Assembly: GCA_947630045.1 (NCBI GenBank)
Contig: CANRGC010000016.1
Span: 1 to 43,401 of the forward strand
DNA length: 43,401 nucleotides
DNA from: Candidatus Gastranaerophilales bacterium
GTDB taxonomy: Bacteria > Cyanobacteriota > Vampirovibrionia > Gastranaerophilales > Gastranaerophilaceae
Direction: 5' to 3'
Each line of letters starts with the position of its first letter. Position 1 is the stretch's first letter. Positions 7,862-15,505 of the stretch are shown one piece after another. The notes beneath the pieces are model-generated. The model was not told the origin of the DNA and made no database searches. It saw only the letters and a program-made list of their open reading frames with translations. The translations under genes were made by a program, and so were the position numbers.

Positions 7862-8814
7862 TTTTTATATTTTTCAATAAGAAAATCTATCACACCGTTT
7901 GCGTCCGCAACGACTCCTATGTCTGAATGATTGAATATAGGTGCATTTTTATCCGTATTTATTGCGATGATTTTCTTTGAATTTTCCATTCCGACAATAT
8001 GATGAATTGCGCCTGATATGCCAAAAGCTAAATAAATATCAGGCGTGACCGTTGTTCCGGTTTGACCTATTTGATATTTTTTTTCAATAAAGCCGTTTTC
8101 AACGGCTTTCCTTGTGCCTGCGGCTTTTGCGCCCATTAATGAAGCGAGATGTTTTAATTTTTCAAAACCTTCTTTATTTTTAAGTCCCATTCCGCCCGCA
8201 AGAATTATTCTTGCGTTTTCAAGCTCAAAAAAACACCCCGTTTCTTCTTTAAAATCGGTTATTTCAAGCTCTTTTTCTTTTATATCAAAATGTGTTTCTT
8301 CAATTTCAAGAGAGTTGTTTTTTTCAAACTCTTTTTTCTTGAATGTATTTATTCTAACCGTTGCCATTTGCGGGGTTTTTTTACACAAAATTGAAGCCAT
8401 AAGCTTTCCGCCGTATGTCGGGCGGGTTGAAACCAGCTTGTTATCTTTAATTTCAAGCTTTGTACAATCGGCAGTCAGCCCCGTATTTAAACTCGAAGCT
8501 ACAATCGGAGCAATTTCCCTGCCTTCGGTTGTTGAGTTTAAGATAAAAATTTCAGGGTTAATTTTTTTAACCAATTCGGTAATATAGCCCCCGTTTTGTG
8601 TTTTATCAAACTCTTTTTTATCCGTCCTTATTATATAGAGCTTATCCGCTCCGAATTTATTTAAAAGTTCAAAATTAACCGAACTGTCATAAGGCAAAAC
8701 AACAACACCCGAAATTTTAGCGTTTAATGAAATTTCACGGGCATAAGAAATTAAATCGTAAGAGAAATCTTCGATTTCGCCATTTTTTATTTGAATGTAT
8801 ACTAAAATTTCCAC
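7858..8814 (-). CDS. etfA: electron transfer flavoprotein alpha subunit
   Basis: 318 residues, the standard length. The C-terminal FAD-binding domain is well kept: ARIILAGGMGLKN, then VTPDIYLAFGISGAIHH, and IIAINTDKNAPIFNHSDIGVVAD. The N-terminal alpha/beta domain carries STTEGREIAPIVAS and GLTADCTKL. EtfA holds FAD and pairs with EtfB to pass electrons between a flavin dehydrogenase and the respiratory chain or, in bifurcating forms, ferredoxin. It is two bases downstream of etfB in one transcript. No acyl-CoA or lactate dehydrogenase partner is nearby, so the electron source is unknown. Confidence 0.93.
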   Translation of the reverse strand: MEILVYIQIKNGEIEDFSYDLISYAREISLNAKISGVVVLPYDSSVNFELLNKFGADKLYIIRTDKKEFDKTQNGGYITELVKKINPEIFILNSTTEGREIAPIVASSLNTGLTADCTKLEIKDNKLVSTRPTYGGKLMASILCKKTPQMATVRINTFKKKEFEKNNSLEIEETHFDIKEKELEITDFKEETGCFFELENARIILAGGMGLKNKEGFEKLKHLASLMGAKAAGTRKAVENGFIEKKYQIGQTGTTVTPDIYLAFGISGAIHHIVGMENSKKIIAINTDKNAPIFNHSDIGVVADANGVIDFLIEKYKN

Positions 8815-8816
8815 TT

Positions 8817-9560
8817 TTATTTAATTTCTCCAATCAATTCACAAGGCTCTATAAATTTGCAAACCCTGTTATTTTGGGGTTTAAAGGCTTTATATACATA
8901 TGTAGGCGAGCCTTTAATACCGATTTCATCAAGGTTTGCACCGATTACATCGGCGTTTATTGTTTCAATTTTGATTTCTTGCGCTCTTATATAATCTTTT
9001 GCAAGCGGAATATAATCTTTTCCGTCAAATTTTGAAAAAGAAAGCAAAATCGGAAATTTTCCCTTATATTGGTAAATTCCGCTGTCTTTAACCGATGTGA
9101 CCGAAATTTCATTTTCATTTATATAATTAATTTTGTTTACATACCCTATATTTGGAATATTTAACAAATTTGCAAGCGAATAAGGGGTTTGCCCCGTGTC
9201 ACCGTCTTGAGCAAATTGACCGGTTAAAATGATATCAAACTCTTTAATATAATTTTTAATTGTCCAATAAAGAGTTTTTGCAGTTGCAAGCGTGTCTGCG
9301 CCTGAAAATCTTTTGTCCGAAAGCAAAATTCCCCTGTTTCCGACATAACAAAAAGCCCTTTTAATTGCGTTTTTTGAAGCGGAAGGACCCATTGTTAAAA
9401 CTGTTACATCGGCATTTTCAATTGATTTTGCCGCCAAAAGCGCATAGATATCGGAAGGGTTTAAAATCGAAATTACTCCCTCACGAAGAATATTGTTGTC
9501 TTTTGTCCATCTGACATCGCTTGTATCGGGTATTTGTTTTATGCAAACCAAAATTTTCAT
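8817..9560 (-). CDS. etfB: electron transfer flavoprotein beta subunit
   Basis: 247 residues. It begins MKILVCIKQIPDTSDVRW and contains LNPSDIYALLAA, GPSASKNAIKRA, then the AMP/FAD-binding stretch ILTGQFAQDGDTGQTPYSLA, which has the DGDT motif of Etf beta subunits. The first gene of etfBA. Its ATG has no Shine-Dalgarno, and an extended -10 box ends eight bases upstream, so the mRNA may be leaderless. An HLR1-like direct repeat sits at the -35 position (9590-9606). Whether the pair is bifurcating would have to be judged from the flavin-site residues by alignment. Confidence 0.93.
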   Translation of the reverse strand: MKILVCIKQIPDTSDVRWTKDNNILREGVISILNPSDIYALLAAKSIENADVTVLTMGPSASKNAIKRAFCYVGNRGILLSDKRFSGADTLATAKTLYWTIKNYIKEFDIILTGQFAQDGDTGQTPYSLANLLNIPNIGYVNKINYINENEISVTSVKDSGIYQYKGKFPILLSFSKFDGKDYIPLAKDYIRAQEIKIETINADVIGANLDEIGIKGSPTYVYKAFKPQNNRVCKFIEPCELIGEIK

Positions 9561-9568
9561 ATCTAAAG

Positions 9569-9577
9569 TTTATACCA
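9569..9577 (-). promoter_or_regulatory. extended -10 promoter of etfBA
   Basis: On the minus strand this reads TGGTATAAA, with the hexamer ending eight bases before the etfB ATG. The transcription start would fall at or next to the start codon. A TTTACT hexamer lies 15 bases upstream and could serve as a weak -35. Confidence 0.55.
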
Positions 9578-9589
9578 TGATTAAGACTT

Positions 9590-9606
9590 AGTAAAGAAAT
9601 GTAAAA
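9590..9606 (-). promoter_or_regulatory. HLR1-like direct repeat overlapping the etfBA -35 region
   Basis: The minus strand reads TTTTACATTTCTTTACT: two TTTAC(A/T) hexamers separated by four bases. This matches the cyanobacterial HLR1 consensus (K-TTACA-WW-NN-K-TTACA-WW, the RpaB site) with one mismatch in the second half. It is identical in 16 of 17 bases to the site at 15221-15237. Binding by an RpaB-like protein is inference. Confidence 0.4.
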
Positions 9607-9687
9607 GTTACCCGCCTCTCGTTTTGCTTTCAGGCAATAATTTGTGAGAAACAAACTTTATATTATTAGGTAGTATAGTGTGTTTTT

Positions 9688-11967
9688 ATGATTTCAGGAA
9701 ACTTTCCGAATAACAATATTCAGGCGAATAATATCCCATATGGCGCAATAAAAGATGTCGTTCCGAGTGACATTAATGCCAAGCTGCCTGAAAATATACA
9801 AAATATTGATGCAAAAGAGATTGCAAATTCAAACGGTGCAATTGCTTCCACCCAAAATATTAATGCAAAAACCGTTCTTGCAACTTTGCCTGTTTATGGC
9901 GCTTTTGTCGGTCTAAGAAGCATAAATGACTCAACAAAACTACCTTTTAAGTTTTCGGGCGAATATGAAAAAACAGTTTTAGGAAAACTTGCAAAAGCGG
10001 GGGATAAAGTTACCAAGTTTTTCAGAAAACTTATTCCCGATAAAATTGAATTTTCCGCAATTGATAAAGCAAAAGGGGCAAAAAAATGGGTTCTCAACCA
10101 TTCTGCAATAGCCCGTTCGTTCACAACCCCCTTAAGGTTTGAAAATAAAATGGCACTTTCCGAAGCAAACGGACTATTCGGACGTGTCATGTATGATAAT
10201 TCCGTAATGTTTGAAAAAGGCTATCAGGGCGGATTTAAAGAATTAAAGGCACTGTTTGAAAAAAATGCTGCCGGCGATGAAACAAAAATCTGGAAACTTT
10301 TAAAAGAAAAAGGAATTGAATCTTTTAAAAGCGCAAAACAATCAGGTGAAGCAAGAAAAGTAGTAAGCGACACTTTGAGAGAAATAGCGGAACAGCCCGT
10401 TAAATCAGAAAAAGCTCAAACTTATATAAAAGAAATAATTGAAAATTTCTCTAAGTCTGACCAAAAAATAGTCATAGACAAATGGGGAAAACTTCCTATA
10501 GGAAAAATTCCCCTTTTAGGAAAACTTTTCACCCTGAATGTTCCTGCAAGCGAAATGGCAAACAAATTAAGAACCGCAGCGGGTGTTTCAGGCTCACAAC
10601 TGGCAGGCGGTGCGGGCGCCGCAGTCGGTGTAACGGCTTTGGGCAGAGGGCTTCCGAGCGCATTTGCGAAAATTTATGAAGGGCTGACAAGCAACTTTGT
10701 CGGCGGAAAAATTGCTCCTTTAATGCAGGCGTTTTGGTTGACTTCTGCGGCACTAAGAGCTAAAGACGCGCCAAAAGGTCAAAAACTTGCAACCTTTATG
10801 GATGAAGAAACCAGCGCAGTTTCATTCCTGTTCACCATGCCTCTTGCAACTTCCATTTTAACAAAAATGGGCGGTCTTAAATATCTCGGAATGGGCAAAA
10901 CCGTTGAAGAACAGGCAAAAAATGTTTCAAAATTCAGAGAAATGATAGCCTCATTAAATAAATGTATTGATGAGGGAACAATTTCAAGGGGTGAATATGT
11001 TGAAAAGGCAAAAGAAATTAAAAATGTCTTAAAAGGAAAAACCAGATTTTGGCAAAAACCCCTTAAATTTATAGGTAAAATCTTAGGTTCAAACTATAAA
11101 CAAGAAACCATTAAGCCTTATCTTGAAAAAAATATTCCGCAAGACGCAAGCAAATTGAAAGCATTCGGAATTTCGGCTTCAAATAAAGTTCAAAGTATGC
11201 TCTATAAATTAAAAACGGGCGGATATCATTTCAGCCTCGGCGGAGCATTGAGATTTATGCTTGTTATGTTCGTTTTATCTCCCCTTGTTTCAAAACCAAT
11301 TCAGTGGGTGGTAAATAAGATTTTCGGAAAACCCTATAACCCCGACAAAAAAGACGAAAAAAATAAAGATAAAAAAGCTGATAATCAAAACAACCCGTTT
11401 GCAAATTTGACGGACGAACAGTTTATTTCACTTATGCAAAAAAATAAAGACAATATTGAAAAAGCTCAAAATGACCCTAATCTTATGGCTGAGCTTCAAT
11501 CAAGCCCGCAAAAACTTTATGACTTCTTAGTTAACGGGGCAAACGAATTTGATAACAAAATGAAAAATCTTCCCCCGAGCCAAATGTTGCAAAGTTATGC
11601 AAACAACGTAAGGAATAATCAAAATCAACAGTTATACACAAACCCGCCTGTTCAACCAAACGGAATGATTGCTCAAAACCCTGCTATGCCTAATAATGTT
11701 ATGCAAAACAATTTTTCTAACCCCCCCATAATGCCGCAAAATCAGGGCTTAAATTTAAATCAAAATTCGGGAATTATGCCGGAACCTAATGTTCAAAACA
11801 ACGGTCAACCACAAATAAGTAATGAACCTCAAAGAACATACATTCCTTCATCTGCACCGATACAACAGGTTATAGACGCTCAAAATCAGCAAAACGCTCA
11901 ATTTAATGCAATTATTCAAGATATGGATAACACGGAAAAAGAATTCAGCAAATATTTATCAATTTAG
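9688..11967 (+). CDS. very large unrecognised membrane protein with Asn/Gln/Pro-rich tail
   Basis: 759 residues, no family recognised. The N-terminus is Asn-rich, with NIPYGAIKD near position 20. Hydrophobic stretches occur near 58-78, 293-317 (Gly/Ala-rich LAGGAGAAVGVTALG), 334-352, 372-391 and 513-545 (FMLVMFVLSPLV), separated by Lys-rich helical regions. After the last membrane segment comes a Lys/Asp linker, then about 200 residues rich in Asn, Gln, Pro and Met. The tail is typical of an extended or disordered region and ends in a short acidic helix. No signal peptide. It shares its general design with the proteins at 3228 and 16390. A -10-like TAGTAT (9672-9677) leaves a leader of only a few bases. 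Its stop is two bases from the convergent helicase stop. Confidence 0.75.
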   Translation: MISGNFPNNNIQANNIPYGAIKDVVPSDINAKLPENIQNIDAKEIANSNGAIASTQNINAKTVLATLPVYGAFVGLRSINDSTKLPFKFSGEYEKTVLGKLAKAGDKVTKFFRKLIPDKIEFSAIDKAKGAKKWVLNHSAIARSFTTPLRFENKMALSEANGLFGRVMYDNSVMFEKGYQGGFKELKALFEKNAAGDETKIWKLLKEKGIESFKSAKQSGEARKVVSDTLREIAEQPVKSEKAQTYIKEIIENFSKSDQKIVIDKWGKLPIGKIPLLGKLFTLNVPASEMANKLRTAAGVSGSQLAGGAGAAVGVTALGRGLPSAFAKIYEGLTSNFVGGKIAPLMQAFWLTSAALRAKDAPKGQKLATFMDEETSAVSFLFTMPLATSILTKMGGLKYLGMGKTVEEQAKNVSKFREMIASLNKCIDEGTISRGEYVEKAKEIKNVLKGKTRFWQKPLKFIGKILGSNYKQETIKPYLEKNIPQDASKLKAFGISASNKVQSMLYKLKTGGYHFSLGGALRFMLVMFVLSPLVSKPIQWVVNKIFGKPYNPDKKDEKNKDKKADNQNNPFANLTDEQFISLMQKNKDNIEKAQNDPNLMAELQSSPQKLYDFLVNGANEFDNKMKNLPPSQMLQSYANNVRNNQNQQLYTNPPVQPNGMIAQNPAMPNNVMQNNFSNPPIMPQNQGLNLNQNSGIMPEPNVQNNGQPQISNEPQRTYIPSSAPIQQVIDAQNQQNAQFNAIIQDMDNTEKEFSKYLSI

Positions 11968-11969
11968 CT

Positions 11970-14489
11970 TTATTCTTCTTCCTTGATATTTAATTCATAG
12001 CTTGCAACGTCTGTGACAGGAGCTTTTTTCAATTTTGAAATTGCATATTTTGCTTCTTTTTGAATGTTTTTATCGGGTGATAATTCGCCAATCAGTTTTA
12101 AAATGTCTGCGGCACTGTTAACCACCCTCAAAAAGTCCCCTTCATGTAAGATAATCTCTCTTTCTTGCATATTCTGCATAAGTTCATGCCATGCGGCAAT
12201 TGAGTCTTCTCTTGTTTGCGGGCTTTCCGCAAATTCCGTTACATAAGGAACCAAAGTGGTGCTTAACTTTGTTAAATTTTCTTTACCCAAATATTTATTT
12301 TCGTATTTATCTATTGTGTCAGATAAATCAAATATTTTATTTAATCTTTCATTTAAATATGAATGTGACCCTTGAAGATATCTGGACGGCACTTCGTCTT
12401 TTACGTCCGCATAACTTGTGGCAAGGGCAATAAGTTCACGGTATGTAAAATCTTTCAGATATTCGGGGTTTGTTAAAAGCTCGGTAAAGAAAATCTCGTT
12501 AATTCCAAAAACTTTCTTTGCCATTTCGCCTTTTTGAGTTCTTACATATTTTCCTTCGTCATTTTTTTCAATATATCCTAAATCAAGCAAAAGTTCTTTT
12601 TTGTTTTTTGCGTCTTCTTCTAAGCTTTCATTATCCGGATTTTGTTCTCTCCGGAGTGTTTTTTCCAAATATTCGCTTTCGTTATTAAGCATTCTGTTTG
12701 AAAGCAAAGAGGCATATGAAATGTTATAGCTGCTGTTAATTGATGTATCGTTTGAGCTTGATAAAAATTTATAATCGCAGCAATCTTGCTGTTCTAACGG
12801 TATTGTGACAATTGTGCCGATATAATCTTTTCCTCTTCTTCCGGCTCTGCCGCCGCCTTGTTTAAATATTTGCGGAGAAATCAACTCGATTTCTTCTCCG
12901 TTTGTTTTTTCTAACGAAGTAAAGACCGCAGTTTTAAAAGGCATATTTATTCCGGCAATAAGAGTTTCCGTTGCAAAACATGCTTTCACCAAGCCTTTTC
13001 TTGCAAGTTTTTCCACCAAACTTTTATAAGCGGGAAGTTTTCCGGCATGGTGAACGGCATAACCTTTCATCAAGGCTATAAGTTCGGTATTGTCAAAGTC
13101 GGAACCGAGATAAACCCCTTTTTCTTCCGCAGCTTTAACTTCATTGAAAACTTCCTGAGCTTCTTCTTCGGTTAAAAGGCTTTTGCCGTTTGTTGCAATT
13201 TGTTTAAGCTCCTCGTTACATTTTCTTTTTGAAAAAATGTATATTAAAGCGGGGGTCATTTTGTTTTTATCAAGATTGTCGACAAGTTTTTTTATTCCAT
13301 TATCTTCAACAAAATCATAAGGATAGTCATCTTTATATTTTGTTGACGTTTTATTTGAAAGAACTATGGAACAACTTTCCGCCTTTTCGGGGTCCATTCC
13401 CATTGATTCAAGCCTTTGGGCTAAATCAACTGACCTTATAAGGTTTCTCTTTCCGCCAATATTTTTTATATAGTCAATGGCATCTCTTTCGGTTTCAAGG
13501 TTAAGACAGTCTTTGATTTCATTCAAAGCTTCTTTTTGTCTGTCGGTTATATTAATCTCTTTGTCAAGTTTATAAGTGTCTATGCTGAAAAGTTTTGAAG
13601 GCACAAAAATATAGCTTCCTTTTCCTTTTTTCAAAAACGCCATTTCTCTTAAAGGAACGTGACGTTCCGATTCGGGAACATTTACAAGATGAGTTTTTAT
13701 TGAGCCGTTTATTTTGCCCAGCCATCCGCAGATTTTTTCCGCATTTGAAGCTGTTGCCGATAACATAACCTGTTGCATGTGTTTCGGAGTGTTTATAACG
13801 GCTTCTTCCCAAACCGTTCCCCTTTTCGGATCGCCCAGATAATGAAATTCGTCATAAATTACCGCTTTTGTGTCTTTATATTCTCTGTTTGTTTCTTCTT
13901 CCGTTTTTGTAAGCAAAGAGTTTCTGTATATTTCAGTTGTCATAACCAAAAGAGGCGCATCGGGGTTTATTGACGTATCTCCGGTTAAAAGCCCGACATT
14001 ATCAGTATTTACAAGATTTCCTTCTTCGTCATAAGTTCCGAAAAGTTTTGCAAAATCAGTATATTTTTCGTTGCTTAAAGCTTTCAAGGGAGATAAGTAA
14101 ATAACTTTTTTGCCTTCATCAAGACATTTTTTTATGTCATATTCGGCAATTAAGGTTTTTCCGGTTCCTGTCGGAGCTGTTGTAACAACGGTTTCACCTT
14201 GATTGAAATGGTCTATTGACTCTTTTTGATATTTATCAAGGGCAAATTTTGCATGCGAATTTTCAAAAGAGTTTGATACATCAGGCGTTTTAATAACGCT
14301 GTCCACAGGAGTAGTTTGTGCGTTTACTATAAACGGGGCAAAAAATGCCTGAATATCTTGAGAATTTGGTTTTTGGTCATAATAAAATTTTTCTTCTTCA
14401 ATATTATCAATTTGATATTTAGCCGGTTTTTTCCTTTTTGTGAACGTAAAAGCAGGTGTCTTGTTAACGTCTACTCTTAATATCTTCAT
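11970..14489 (-). CDS. Ski2/Mtr4-like superfamily 2 helicase
   Basis: 839 residues from ATG 14489, which has AAGGAA upstream; a longer frame to 14564 would overlap the preceding gene and is unlikely. Motif I is APTGTGKT, motif Ia YLSPLKALSNEKY, motif II is DEFH, motif III SATAS, and motif VI is QGGGRAGRRGKD, with FATETLIAGINMPFK before it. DEVH-like boxes and the GGRAGRRG pattern are Ski2/Mtr4 features. The family unwinds RNA, or DNA in Hel308-like members; cyanobacteria carry relatives. An N-terminal extension of about 100 residues precedes the helicase core and holds AFTFTKRKKP. It follows a small tail-anchored protein by 13 bases, so they are one transcript. Confidence 0.85.
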   Translation of the reverse strand: MKILRVDVNKTPAFTFTKRKKPAKYQIDNIEEEKFYYDQKPNSQDIQAFFAPFIVNAQTTPVDSVIKTPDVSNSFENSHAKFALDKYQKESIDHFNQGETVVTTAPTGTGKTLIAEYDIKKCLDEGKKVIYLSPLKALSNEKYTDFAKLFGTYDEEGNLVNTDNVGLLTGDTSINPDAPLLVMTTEIYRNSLLTKTEEETNREYKDTKAVIYDEFHYLGDPKRGTVWEEAVINTPKHMQQVMLSATASNAEKICGWLGKINGSIKTHLVNVPESERHVPLREMAFLKKGKGSYIFVPSKLFSIDTYKLDKEINITDRQKEALNEIKDCLNLETERDAIDYIKNIGGKRNLIRSVDLAQRLESMGMDPEKAESCSIVLSNKTSTKYKDDYPYDFVEDNGIKKLVDNLDKNKMTPALIYIFSKRKCNEELKQIATNGKSLLTEEEAQEVFNEVKAAEEKGVYLGSDFDNTELIALMKGYAVHHAGKLPAYKSLVEKLARKGLVKACFATETLIAGINMPFKTAVFTSLEKTNGEEIELISPQIFKQGGGRAGRRGKDYIGTIVTIPLEQQDCCDYKFLSSSNDTSINSSYNISYASLLSNRMLNNESEYLEKTLRREQNPDNESLEEDAKNKKELLLDLGYIEKNDEGKYVRTQKGEMAKKVFGINEIFFTELLTNPEYLKDFTYRELIALATSYADVKDEVPSRYLQGSHSYLNERLNKIFDLSDTIDKYENKYLGKENLTKLSTTLVPYVTEFAESPQTREDSIAAWHELMQNMQEREIILHEGDFLRVVNSAADILKLIGELSPDKNIQKEAKYAISKLKKAPVTDVASYELNIKEEE

Positions 14490-14502
14490 AATTATTCCTT
14501 TT

Positions 14503-14778
14503 TTAATGTCGTCTGATGAATGGCAGGAATGATAAACAAGCAAGCAAGATTGCACCGAGCGCAAGAAAGGCGCTCACTTTTCCGCTATCAGGCATGCCAC
14601 CGCCACCGGCTATTTTTTTAGGCTTTTGATTGCCGGCGGGAATATAGGCGTCGCCGTAAATATTGGCTGTCGGAAGCGCATTGGGGGGTGTAATTACGCC
14701 AAAATTAAAACCGTTATTTTCAGGCTTTTGTTTTGCCCCAAAGGCTTGTGTGTGCAAGTTAGCAAGCTGAAAATTCAT
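14503..14778 (-). CDS. small tail-anchored membrane protein with two FG motifs
   Basis: 91 residues from ATG 14778, chosen because GGAAGG lies just upstream; a longer frame to 14841 lacks support. The N-terminus MNFQLANLHTQAFGAKQKP has one FG motif, and a second, GFNFGV, follows at about 22-27. A Pro/Asn/Gly-rich stretch with GGGG leads to one C-terminal membrane segment (about 68-88) ending in Arg-Arg-His. It has the shape of a tail-anchored protein facing the cytoplasm. No family is recognised. It sits upstream of the Ski2-like helicase in the same transcript, which suggests a membrane anchor or partner for it, but that is inference. Confidence 0.65.
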   Translation of the reverse strand: MNFQLANLHTQAFGAKQKPENNGFNFGVITPPNALPTANIYGDAYIPAGNQKPKKIAGGGGMPDSGKVSAFLALGAILLACLSFLPFIRRH

Positions 14779-14892
14779 AAAAATTGTTTCACCTTCCAAT
14801 TCTTGTAGATATACAAAACTTCTCAAAAAAAATCTTTGCACTATATTAAACGAAGATTAACATAAGTTAATAATTTATTATATGGGAGATAT

Positions 14893-15102
14893 TCACACAA
14901 GCCCTTCAACAAGGGCTTTTATGCCGGCTTTTAATCTGTTTTTAACTTCAAGTTTTCTTAAAATGGAAGCCACATGAACCTTAACTGTATGATAAGAGAT
15001 AAATAAATCTTCTCCTATTTCAACGTTACTTTTTCCCATAACTATTCTTTTTAAAACTTCAATTTCTCTTTCCGTAAAATGATAATCTTTCCCGTTTTCC
15101 AT
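14893..15102 (-). CDS. LuxR-type HTH protein without receiver domain
   Basis: 69 residues from ATG 15102; AGGAAG (about 15114-15119) is well spaced for this start. ATG 15111 and a TTG at 15159 are longer alternatives, but the -10 box at 15169-15174 would make the TTG start leaderless. Almost the whole protein is a LuxR/GerE helix-turn-helix: FTEREIEVLKRIV, SNVEIGEDLFISYHTVKVHV and SILRKLEVKNR, ending EGLV like the regulators at 7145 and 20620. Without a receiver, it probably acts as a constitutive or competing DNA-binding protein. Its promoter lies beside the second HLR1-like box. Confidence 0.8.
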   Translation of the reverse strand: MENGKDYHFTEREIEVLKRIVMGKSNVEIGEDLFISYHTVKVHVASILRKLEVKNRLKAGIKALVEGLV

Positions 15103-15168
15103 ATTTTGCATACTTCCTATAAAACTGTTACATCTTTTATCTTCCCACCAAAATGACAAAATGAACCA

Positions 15169-15177
15169 ATTATAGCA
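15169..15177 (-). promoter_or_regulatory. extended -10 promoter of the HTH-only gene
   Basis: The minus strand reads TGCTATAAT, a perfect extended -10. The predicted start near 15162 gives a leader of about 60 bases that includes the AGGAAG ribosome site. The HLR1-like box is about 47 bases further upstream. Confidence 0.6.
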
Positions 15178-15220
15178 TTATGTATATTACTGATGATAGA
15201 AGTTTTTTATAAGATTTTTT

Positions 15221-15237
15221 TGTAAAGAAATGTAAAA
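15221..15237. promoter_or_regulatory. HLR1-like direct repeat between the HTH-only gene and the sigma factor
   Basis: The minus strand reads TTTTACATTTCTTTACA, followed by A-rich sequence. This gives two perfect TTTACAWW repeats with the two-base gap of the HLR1 consensus. The plus-strand 15222-15237 is identical over 16 bases to the etfBA site. It lies in a 403-base spacer between divergent genes and could serve either. The rest of the spacer is AT-rich without further recognisable elements. Confidence 0.4.
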
Positions 15238-15505
15238 AACAAATAAAAAAATAAAAATAATTTTAATATTTCTTAATAAACATGTTGAATTAATTTAATC
15301 GGAATGATATATTTAGGATATATAAAAAATATATATTAATCAAAGCAGTTATTTTGCTTACCTTATTTAATCCTCTTTTAAATTTTTAAAAATAAGTTTA
15401 TGGTTTTTCCCTTTAAAACAAAAAGGAAAGCTTCGTTGTTTGATTTAAAACAATGAACGGGTTTATTGCGTCATTATGGTTAGTTATAAATTGGAGTCAG
15501 TGTTT

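Noticed and set aside
8114-8587. 157-codon plus-strand frame within etfA
   Set aside because: It is the complement of a strongly conserved gene and shows a Ser/Phe-rich composition typical of antisense frames.
14490-14564. Extra 25 codons at the start of the helicase
   Set aside because: It overlaps the end of the small upstream gene and lacks a ribosome site, while ATG 14489 has AAGGAA upstream.
15103-15159. TTG start for the HTH-only protein giving 88 residues
   Set aside because: The -10 box ends nine bases before the TTG, and AGGAAG favours ATG 15102, though leaderless use of the TTG cannot be fully excluded.
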